64,000 nucleotides of DNA from Hemerocallis citrina (Eukaryota > Streptophyta > Magnoliopsida > Asparagales > Asphodelaceae): assembly GCA_017893485.1 (NCBI GenBank), contig CM030361.1, positions 307,053,224 to 307,117,223 of the forward strand, read 5' to 3'. The number at the start of each line of letters is the position of its first letter. Position 1 is the first letter of the stretch. The notes beneath the pieces were generated by a model. That model did not search any database and had not been told where the DNA came from. It was given only the letters and a program-made list of their open reading frames with translations. Below are positions 55,469 to 64,000 of the stretch, piece after piece. Position numbers and translations under genes: made by a program.

Positions 55469-58261
55469 TGTAATACCCTGACTTTTTATGGAAGATTATT
55501 TATTTTATAAGGTATACTTGTGCAATATTATTGACTAGTATTTTTCAACATCGTTTTATAAAGCATTAATTTACCTATTTTTTTTTGCAAAATGACTAGT
55601 TTGGCCCAAATTGATCTTAAACCCATGGATTGTAAACTCTCTTATTATTTTTCACAACTTGTATTGTAACATTCCTTACTTTTTATTTCCGGGTATTTTG
55701 AGGTACATTTGTAGTGTGACTTGTGCTTACACGTGCACTCAATGTACACGTGTAATAGGCACACCTTCTTGGCCGGTTTTTGGGAGAGGAGTGGCTTGAG
55801 TTGTGGGTAGTTATCCTGAGTTGTGGGTAGTTTTTACAACCCCCAAATCAATCTCAGCCCTTGTTTCTTCAACTCCCTAATAGATCTCAACCTTTCATCC
55901 TATTTATCTTCTAGTATAAATACCCCCTACTATCCCTACCTTTTTACACTAAAAATTCCTAAGATTTCAAGAGAGTATCTGTGAGTTGTGTGAGAGCTTT
56001 TCTGTGGAGGCAAGCAGCATTGGTGAGGAGCTCGGCGTGGAACAGAGGAACAAGAAGTGCAGCGCGATATTGAAGGACTTGCGGGATTTCGTTATTTTCT
56101 TCACAAAAGGTGGGTGTTTCTCAGGACTTCTAATGTAGGAATAATGCTATATTTGTCATGAAGTGTTGCCATGTGGCAAAAGTGAATTGAATGCTGTAGA
56201 AATTGCTTGAACATGCTATTATATTCGAGGCAAGACTGACGGTCCAGTCGACTGCCATATGAGCCAGTCGACTGATACGAGATATTTATTCTCATAATGT
56301 GCTGATAAAGTGTGTGTGAATAGCCATGATGGTGTGACCATAAAATTTATGTTTTTCCCTATGACACATATGATGGAGGGAAGGTAAACAAACAAAAAGA
56401 ACTGAGGAGATAAACATTGGAAGTGTCGGCTTAGTCGACTGACTTGGAGTTAAGTCGACTGATGCTCGTCCTGAAAGTAATTGTTTGATAGTTCCTCGAA
56501 TAAAGATATTCTATTTTTATGTAGACTCATGATGATGACTTGAAATTTATATTCCCATTGTCGTATGTAAGTATGAGCAATATGAATACAGGTTTAGAGT
56601 AGTAATTTCTCTAAAGAGCATGTTAATAACCGGGAAAAATTGTGTTGTGAATGCTACTGAGCAAGGGGTATTATGTTTATGGAACATAAATTGGTATATA
56701 CTGTTAATTGATATCATGATGCCAGTATATGTAAAGAAATGTAAGTAAATTCCCCAAATTAAAATGGACCTGTCCAGTCGACCGATGCATGTGGCAAGTC
56801 GACTGCTCTGGACTTAGAAATTATGCTGTTTGAAAGATCCAGGACAGACGACTGATTACTGATCAGTCGACTGTTACGAGGATAATATTGTGAATAAGAA
56901 TTGGGCGGGACAGGCGACTGGTAGTGTACTCAGTCGACTAACCCGAACATTATGATAACCCTGTATGACTGTATAAGTCGACTGGTATTCCTCCAAGTCG
57001 ACTGTACAGAGTGAACTTTGGTATACTGGAATTCATGTTATTTTGCTGTTAGTAATGGTAAATCCTGTGATTTTAAGTCAATGAACTCTGTTATGGATGC
57101 ATGAATTGTGTAAATGAATCATAGATGAGAATTGAGAATCAAATGAAATTATGAAATGTGAAATCATGATGAGAAAAGTCTGTGAGACCCTAAAATGAAT
57201 TATGAGCTGATGATGCTCCATTGGATATTGTGAATGTGAAATTGAGCAGAAGAGTAGCTAAGTCTCCCCGGCAGTGAATGAAATAATATTGAGAATTAGA
57301 CCAGGTTGGTCAAGTGAAATGAAATGATGAGTCCGGATGATGGAGAGGCTAACTCTAGAGGTTGATTTTCATTCATGATTCTAATTAAGTTAATACATAG
57401 TGTGGAGGTGATGAAGGTGAGAGAAAAACATGAGTATGAGAGCTAGGGTACGGTGCGGGTATGTGAGCCGCAGAAAGCATGCTTGATGAGTCAAGACATG
57501 GCGCGGGCACAACTCAGTAATGATCGGACTCTAGTCACGCTTATGGGATGTTTTGGTGACTACAAGAGGAGTGTGTTCAGGGAGGAGGCTGAATTATCGC
57601 AGAATGCATGCTTGACGAGTCAAGACATGGCGCGAAATTCTACTCCAGGGGCCAGGATACATGCTTGTACTCATAGATTCATCTAGGATACTCATTGGAA
57701 TTACAGTAGTAGAATAAGTCATGGCGGGGGATTGAACCCTACTAAAATGAAGATCGTTTAAGAGGCTTGCACTCGAACCTATGTAGTATGGGATGCATAG
57801 AATTCGAACAAGTATGCATTAGTGTCATAATTAACTAAGTAAATTGCATTAAGGATTTAAGTGCACAATCACGACACGACATCATTAAAAGTTCCCTAAT
57901 TTGCATGCTTATGTTGAACTGGCTTGTGATTTGTAAGAAATGAGATTCATTATACTGTTTCTGGCATAGAGAGGATGGCCATGTATAATTATCGTCGGTT
58001 GAATAAACTGACGTACCCACAGTGTTTTATGCAGGATAATCACATGTAAAAGGAATGGATGCACAAAGAGTTCATTATATTGTTGTTCATTTATGTAAAT
58101 ATTGTACATTTTGCTTCCGCTGTGTAAATTCAATGTAACATGCTGTAACTCTGATGTAAAAGTAAAGATTTTTTTAATTCCTTGTAAAATTGTATGTGAA
58201 GAAAGCGAAAAGATCCTGAAGAACATCTCGAATTCAGTAAATTGGGATTCGGGGCGTTACA
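55469..58261 (+). repeat. 3' LTR of the Tekay element
   Basis: 2793 bp. Line-by-line comparison with the 5' LTR shows one extra T in the T-run near 55570 and no other difference that I saw. Carries the same TATA box (55925-55932) and the six AGTCGACT pairs (offset 8050). Confidence 0.97.
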
Positions 58262-58817
58262 AGCAGTGGGGAGTTTAGGAGATAAGGAGTTTGTTTTGGT
58301 AGTTCTGATTTTTGGGTTTTGGGGAGAGTGGGAGAAGGGGGAGGTTCTGTGTTTTGTTGGGGAAAACAGAAGAGGGAGAGAGAGAGTAACGGGGCTGGTT
58401 AGTAGGGGTTTTTGAGATAGTGGGTTGAGTAGTTACAGGGATGTACAGTTGGGGAGAATGTGAACAAATTTGTATACGGGTGAGTGTATGGGTTTGTGGG
58501 TTTGGGTTTAGGGTTAGAGTCCAATGGGAGATGGGTTTGGGGTTTGGGCTTCAATTAAATATAATAAATTTAATGATAATTGTTGGGCTTCTCATGAATT
58601 CAAAATAATCAATAGAATGATAGTATGGATTAACTCGAGCTTCAAAGTAAATAATTAAAAAGAAAAGAGACAAGATTCTAGTTTGAAATATAAATTTGGG
58701 TTTCAATAGGAGATTCAAAAGGATTTAAATGTATTGGAAAGAATTTATACAAGAATACATGGAGAAGAAAGAAATGAAATGAAAATCCGTATAATCGAAA
58801 ACAGGGGTTACAGTCGA

Positions 58818-58958
58818 AGTAGGCTGGATCAGAGCGTGCTAGTTGCGGGTTGACACACCCCAACCCAAATGCCATCTCTATAAAGGGGCGATGGAACACG
58901 AGAAATTTTTGAAAAACTATCTTAAATTTCAAGTTCGTGTCTAATTTATATGTTCAAC
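58818..58958. other. Intergenic remnant between solo LTR and LINE-like element
   Basis: Contains ttgacacaccccaaccc; nothing further recognised. Confidence 0.5.
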
Positions 58959-58973
58959 ATATGTGATATACGA

Positions 58974-61562
58974 TTTGTTCCGGCTCCCTTCTCAGGAGAT
59001 TTTTGAAAAGCAATTTGTTCCGGTTCCCTTCTCCGTCATTCCAGCTCCAGATCCGGCCACCCTTCGCATCCTTCCCCATCCTCCCTTCTTTAATTTTGTT
59101 CAGCTCTTCCAACACTTCAGACCCAGATTCCCAGTTTTCTTCTCCTCCCCTTCCTTGGAGATCCTGTTTCTCCCCCTCGGTGTTTCGCTCCGAGCTCCCC
59201 GATGCCTCCAGGGTTTGCACCGTGTCCTGGTCCCCGCTCAGCGAAGCGTTGGAGCTTCCTTGCTTTCTTTCTTTCCTCAGCAACTCGTGGTTCCCCCAAG
59301 TTTGCGTTCGTGGCTCTCCAGTCCTTTTCGCCTCCCTCCGGTGATGCCCTTTCCCTGCCCGCTCGCTGGAGATCCCCTTCATGGTGAGTTTCCTTCCAGA
59401 AATGCTCCCCCTCCTGCAGCTATCCAGGCCTTCCATTTAACCGATCACTGTGAGTTCAACGGCTTTAGTTGTTAGCTTTATTTTCTGGTAGAGTTCTTTT
59501 AGGGTGTGTCGTTGGGGCTTAACTTGAGCTTTACTGTGTCTCTGAGCGCTGTGTTGGTTCCCCTGACCTGAGGTACTTTCGGGTTGACCGATTGTTTTTT
59601 CTAGCATTGTGCTCCCCTTCCCCCGGGGATCGATTCAGTCAGTGGTTTATTCAGCTCCTAGCTGTTTCCTGACCAAGAGCTTGTTCAAGTTCGGTTGTTC
59701 TATTTATCCTCTCTGATTCAATTTTATCTCCATTCTTTTTCTCTCTATTTGGAGGGTACTGTTGCCCCTCTTTGAGCTGCGCTGGGTTGTTCTTTGGTGG
59801 TGCTGTTTTGGTGGGATTGGATCTGTACTGTAAGTGGTACTTTTGTCCAGTACCTTTCCTCTGTTGGTGTATTGCTTTGAGCCTATCTTGGGCTGGCTCC
59901 AACCATGAATCTCATCGAGTCCGAAGCTAGCTCTTACATTTTAGAAATGGTTCAGGATTTGAAGTGGGACTTGTCTTCTCCTCTTTTGGCTAACACCTAT
60001 CATTCTCGGTGCTCTCCCATCTTCTCTAATTTCCCTTCTCCTCGTAGGTCCGACCATAATCTGGTTTGTTTCAGGTGCCTCCTTCCTAGACATTTTAAAC
60101 GTAAGTGTGTGAATAAAATAAAATGCATTTTCTGTGATAAGTTTGGTCACTCTCGCAGTCGATGTTTCTCCTTTCAAAAACTCCTTGGTTTTCCCAGAAG
60201 CCATCCCTTACCGGCCAAACTCCTCTCCTTTCTTAACTACTCCCTCTTAAAGCGCACGCTTCATGCTTGCTTGGCTAGAAAGTCCAGAATTGAAACTGAA
60301 AAGGATTTCGACTCCTCTGTTGTTACTTCTCTACCAGCTATGAACTTCACTACTTCTTTCTCTCCTTATTGTGATTCTCTTGCTACTCTTCAACCTCCTA
60401 ATATTGCTAACATTTTAAAAGATCGTAAGGTTTATACGAAACTTGTCTCCTACCCTCATTTGGGTTCTTACAAGGCTCGTCCCTGTTCTAACTCAGTGGC
60501 ACCTTCGTTAAGTTGGAATCTGGATAAAAATTCTGGCTTGTTTAAATCCTATTTTTCTTCTCATTCTTGGTCTCGTTGTGCGAAGGGGCACGCTCTGCAC
60601 TGCCGCATTTCTGACCCCCAAGTGCATCCTGACAAGGCTATTATTAATTTTAAGGCCCCTTCTTTATTTTATAATCCTCCTTGTGCTTTGAAGATTTCTT
60701 CTCCCAAATGTTCTACATTCTCTTTTCATTTTCCAGGATGCTTATTCTCATTGTATCAACATTTAGGGATTCAATCTTGGCTCAATCAGCTCCTGATGGA
60801 GGTTAATCATATCCTGCACTCTTTTTCCCTTAAGTCTTCTCCGATTCTTGATGAATCTTCTTTCCCCCGTTGTTTCTATATTACTAATTCCATCCCAATA
60901 TCCTCATCGGTCGCTCCCAGTTTTCTCATTACCCCTTCTTGCCTCGTCAAAGTCAAAGCTAGATCATTTGACCATGCGGCAATTTTGCCCCCATCGGTGA
61001 AGGTTGCCCCTCCCCCCGTGAAGCGGAGATACAATAAGAAAGTCTTTAATAATTTGCAGATTCGAGTGAGTGCTCGTATTCTTGCGAGAAAGGCAGCTTC
61101 TGTGTCAGCTCATCAGCTTGTGCAAAGTTGAGTTTTGGCTTCTCTTTGCCATCCTTGGTGTAGGCAGTCAGTTTTGCCTCCGTTGTGCCGCTATAGTTTC
61201 CTAGGACTGCTAGTGGAGTTGGATGTCTTTCTGTGGGGAGGTTTGGCCTCCTGTTTCATAGCTCAGTCGCTTGGTCCTGATCCACATTCGGGTGCGGCAA
61301 GGTGTTTTGGTTCCATTAGTTGCTTGGTAATCCGGGCTGTTTGCTCCGCCCCCCCTTTTTTCGGTGTGGTGCTTCTATTGTATCACAGACCTATGTTTGG
61401 CGTGCTATTCAGCCGATTTTTTATTTCTTTTTTGTATTCTTCTTTCAGTTTTACAACTTGTAAAACCATTGTAATTTTGTCTGTAACTTAACTGTTTTTA
61501 TTGATTTATATATTTTTTGATGGCTGAAGCTGTTTGGTTCCATCCGATATATCAAAAAAAAT
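58974..61562 (+). mobile_element. LINE-like non-LTR element with ORF1 but no reverse transcriptase
   Basis: A perfect 15-bp direct repeat (58959-58973 and 61563-61577, ATATGTGATATACGA) brackets 2.59 kb that ends gatatatcaaaaaaaat, an A-rich tail. A long variable-length TSD plus A-tail is the mark of LINE-type target-primed insertion. The body is C/T-rich with one ORF that has two zinc knuckles; no endonuclease or RT is present, so it was moved in trans. Similar in plan to mammalian HAL1 (ORF1-only L1) copies. Confidence 0.82.
59905..61131 (+). CDS. Zinc-knuckle ORF1-like protein of the LINE-like element
   Basis: 408 residues from MNLIESEASSYILEMVQ. Two CX2CX4HX4C knuckles sit in tandem at about residues 53-91 (CFRCLLPRHFKRKC and CIFCDKFGHSRSRC), preceded by a Ser-rich stretch. 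The remaining ~300 residues are Ser/Pro-rich with no known domain, with a hydrophobic segment FSLYQHLGIQSWLNQLLMEV and a basic end VKRRYNKKVFNNLQIRVSAR. Plant L1 ORF1 proteins carry such knuckles after an N-terminal RNA-binding domain that I cannot find here; a frame upstream (58963-59475) may be its remnant, perhaps separated by an intron starting at GTGAGT (59383). Likely role: RNA binding. I do not recognise the C-terminal part. Confidence 0.75.
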   Translation: MNLIESEASSYILEMVQDLKWDLSSPLLANTYHSRCSPIFSNFPSPRRSDHNLVCFRCLLPRHFKRKCVNKIKCIFCDKFGHSRSRCFSFQKLLGFPRSHPLPAKLLSFLNYSLLKRTLHACLARKSRIETEKDFDSSVVTSLPAMNFTTSFSPYCDSLATLQPPNIANILKDRKVYTKLVSYPHLGSYKARPCSNSVAPSLSWNLDKNSGLFKSYFSSHSWSRCAKGHALHCRISDPQVHPDKAIINFKAPSLFYNPPCALKISSPKCSTFSFHFPGCLFSLYQHLGIQSWLNQLLMEVNHILHSFSLKSSPILDESSFPRCFYITNSIPISSSVAPSFLITPSCLVKVKARSFDHAAILPPSVKVAPPPVKRRYNKKVFNNLQIRVSARILARKAASVSAHQLVQS

Positions 61563-62486
61563 ATATGTGATATACGACACGGACACGGCTACTGGATAAA
61601 GGTGTCTACACAACATAAACTGCTAGATGTTAATAGGTAATATAAGCCATTTAAACCACACTTCAGAGATATGAGAGGCCATAATTGATCATGTACTTAA
61701 TGTGTGTGTGTGTTTTTTTTTGTGGGAATAAAAATCATGTGCTTATTGTCGAGAAAGGCAAACTTGAGTTTTGTTGTTAAAATGACGGTGCTTTTTTTTA
61801 TTAAAAAAATTATTTTGCCCTTATCTTTGGAGCACAACGCTTTTTGCATGTCAGATGTCTTATTCAACCATAACTGTTCAACAAGTTTGATCAAAATTGG
61901 TCTCATTGCAAAGTCAAGAGAATCCAAATCTACGCTGTTTTTTCCTCACCGCTTAGACTTAGCATGTTATGAATTTTTTTTAGAACGGGAGTTCATGTTA
62001 CGACCCCGATCCAATCCGGCGATAAATTGTCATAACTTCTAATTGCGTCGGCGATGGCAGCCATGGTTCGCTAACAAGAACAAAAAAGAACAAGGAGGAA
62101 GAAGAGGGAGCTAGAAATTTTAATTCATATTCATTCATAATAATGGAAAGAAGATTACAGTGGCTATTAAGAGCATCCATGATATGATACGTAAAATATG
62201 CATATATGCATAGTTTAGAATAGCATTTTGCCCAGTGGGAAAAAGTAAAATATGAACGGACAAATCCATGGATTTTTTTTTTGGGAATTTATAGGAATCT
62301 TTTAAAGTTTTTTTTTATTTTTTTTTAATATTTTTTATATAGTGGGACCAACATGAAACGAAACAAGATGTTTAATTTGTTTCATTTTTATAAAGTTTTT
62401 TTTTATTTTTTAATATTTTATTCTTTCCAAATTCGGGATTTCATCAGACGAAACATTATATTTGTCTGATCCAAAATAAACAAACA

Positions 62487-62490
<4 letters not shown>

Positions 62491-62542
<52 letters not shown>
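62491..62542. repeat. (TA)n microsatellite
   Basis: About 25 TA units after caaacaaacaa. Confidence 0.97.
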
Positions 62543-62548
<6 letters not shown>

Positions 62549-63639
62549 AGACTATCTAAGGCATATAGAACAATATGAGCGGTTCGGATTTTTCATAGGG
62601 TCTCTAGTTCGGGAGTGCTCACCAAAAGTAGTGTGCAACCGAAGGAGACTCATATTTTAAACTACTTATAATTAATTTGAAGGACTTAATATATAGCAAT
62701 CAGCAAATATATATATCAGTTGAGAAAGATCATAGGAAAAGTCCCTTGAACCTTATCGAAATATTGATGGCACCAAATCCCTTTCTCAAAACACGAACCA
62801 CTTATATTTCTTCCATTATTGCTGAATACATATTTTGTAGTCTTACATTCAATTGCTAGAAGATTTTTTTGAGTGATTTAAGGGGTTGATTGATGTCAAC
62901 CGAAATCTGGGGTGGCAATGGAATCAATGGATTTTCATGCCTATATGGATTCGCAACTGAATCTAACAGGTTTCGACCTTAATCCAACTCGTTTCACACT
63001 CCTGCCCAAAATCATCATCAAGAATGTTTTATATTTCAAACCTATTGAGTGGACATGAGAGCAAGGACCATGTATAAATGTCTGGACTTAATTAATGAAC
63101 TCCTAGTACATAGTACTAGAGAGGTTATGGAGCAAGTGGTTTCTTTCAAGACCGACTTATATAGAAAACTAACCCATATTTTTCGCTATGTTGTTTGTTA
63201 TTCTATAGACGCAAATAATTAATTCGATATGATAGTTTCTGACATGCATAATGTTGGAATTAATTTTTGCTGATTTTCTGGTCCGGATTCCGGTAGGCTC
63301 CGGTCATCGGCGGCGCCGGAAAATGATTGGATTGAGATCCTCTGGTCAAGTACTATTCTGTGGTGTACTCATTTGCCAAAAAACGAATTCCGTATGAATG
63401 AAAAATGTTGGTCCAAAGTTGGGTACTCAGAATGTACTAACTTGAAAACTTGGAGAAAATGGATAGTCCATATCGAAAATGGGGAAAGGTTTTTTCTAGT
63501 ATATATACTAAAAAATTGGACTAAAGGGTGTGAGCCGGGTGTTACCATTAACGTGTAGTGGAGAGAGGACTTGGCCAAAATGACAAACACATGCCCGGTC
63601 CCGCCCCGGCTCTGGCTTAAATTTTTTTTTGCCACTACT

Positions 63640-63735
63640 CTGTAACAGCAGAGTAATGGCTGATCAGTTATGAATCTAAACCACCACGCTGCTGTTGCAG
63701 AGTAGTGGATCATTATTCTGCTGTTACAGAATAAT
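63640..63735. repeat. Cluster of CTGTAACAGCAG palindromic motifs
   Basis: ctctgtaacagcagagta (63641), gctgctgttgcagagtagtgg (63690) and attctgctgttacagaataa (63715) are forward and reverse versions of one imperfect palindrome within 96 bp. Confidence 0.7.
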
Positions 63736-64000
63736 TGGCCTCACATCAGTTACTTTATTTTCTCCTATAAGACTAGAAAGTCTTGTCTGCTAGATAGACA
63801 CTTTTGAGTAATCCGAATTCCACTTCTTTTTCTTCCTCTGTGTCAAAAACTGAGAGTACAACACAGTAACAGTTCGCTTAAATCTCTGAAGCAAGGGTGC
63901 TGCTCTTCAGGGAAAGGTAATACAGTTGTATCCTGAAAGACAATTCGCCGGCAACCGTCACACTACGGAGCAAATTTTGCTTTAAGAAGAGAGATCTTAA

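Larger units (their letters stand above)
47420..58261 (+). mobile_element. Tekay/Del-like chromovirus (Ty3/gypsy), complete and very young
   Basis: LTRs 47420-50211 (2792 bp) and 55469-58261 (2793 bp), TGTAATACCC ... GGGGCGTTACA, with a perfect AGCAG TSD (47415-47419, 58262-58266). The interior has a PBS, an extra small ORF, gag, a probable intron, one unbroken pol with chromodomain, and a polypurine tract (55455-55468). LTR copies read the same apart from one T in a T-run, so insertion is recent and the element may be autonomous. It sits inside the minus-strand solo LTR. Confidence 0.97.
45240..58812 (-). mobile_element. Solo LTR of gypsy-type element, split by the Tekay element
   Basis: Perfect GTCGA repeats (45235-45239 and 58813-58817) bracket a unit that on the minus strand starts TGTAACCCCTGTTTTCG (58812) and ends GGGAAGCGGGGTGTGACA (45240). 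Without the Tekay insertion and one copy of its TSD it is about 2.73 kb. Both ends match the solo LTR at 9194-11156. Contents are noncoding: a GA/G-rich part (46850-47400) and AT-rich parts. No PBS or gag-pol of its own remains. Confidence 0.85.
61578..64000. other. Intergenic DNA, no supported gene
   Basis: AT-rich with a TG run (61701-61713), T-runs, a TA array (62491-62542) and a cluster of CTGTAACAGCAG-type palindromes (63640-63735). Small open frames lack domains. Confidence 0.6.

Noticed and set aside
63760..64000. Possible 5' LTR/leader of another copia element at the right edge
   Set aside because: It reads like an LTR end, but no PBS, TSD or coding region is inside the window.

Overview
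This is flowering-plant nuclear DNA, most likely from a dicot. It has one host-type gene with seven plant-style exons, a bHLH transcription factor on the minus strand at 25816-28141. Nearly everything else is transposable elements (TEs) inserted into one another: Ty1/copia and Ty3/gypsy LTR retrotransposons, solo LTRs, hAT elements, a MULE, MITEs and a non-LTR element. Coordinates were worked out by hand, so boundaries supported by exact target-site duplications (TSDs) are firm and the others are approximate. Layout: 1-4074 is the 5' end of a minus-strand Tnt1/Tork-like copia element (copia A) whose gag-pol frame is open to the window edge. 4080-4855 is a small, internally deleted copia (copia E) with unusual TA...TA ends, sitting in an older LTR fragment. 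5510-12925 is a decayed copia (copia B) split by a hAT element (5815-7657, carrying a tRNA-Ser pseudogene) and by a gypsy-type solo LTR (9194-11156). 13428-19821 is a complete but frameshifted copia (copia C) whose protease is split by another solo LTR (14893-16391). 20560-24610 is AT-rich MITE territory with a swarm of GTGCATTGCAC-like palindromes and a MULE (22486-23634) carrying a captured gamma-glutamyltranspeptidase fragment. 24611-28480 holds the bHLH gene; its first intron carries a foldback MITE and a hAT fragment. 28490-44030 is a decayed hAT transposase gene split by a 13.65 kb Tat-lineage gypsy element (30117-43766, minus strand), which carries a spliced antisense gene with its own TATA box and two large tandem arrays. 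44031-45048 is the 5' end of another copia (copia D). 45240-58812 is a minus-strand solo LTR split by a complete, apparently very young 10.8 kb Tekay/Del-like chromovirus (47420-58261). 58974-61562 is a LINE-like element carrying only a zinc-knuckle ORF. 61578-64000 is intergenic. Nesting order can be read from perfect or near-perfect TSDs: TCTAT (copia C), CAACC (solo LTR in copia C), TATAT (Tat), GTCGA (solo LTR), AGCAG (Tekay), a 15-bp repeat (LINE-like), CCACCA(A/G)G (hAT) and GGGCT (copia E). The most interesting pattern is a regulatory-looking one. Pairs of the palindrome AGTCGACT, spaced almost exactly 20 bp apart, occur in the LTRs of four elements that look unrelated, including six consecutive pairs in the Tekay LTR. 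Also notable are an apparent 94-bp intron that joins gag to pol in the Tekay element, and a Tat element in which all eight premature stops are TGA or TAG, as expected from C-to-T decay at methylated CG and CHG sites.
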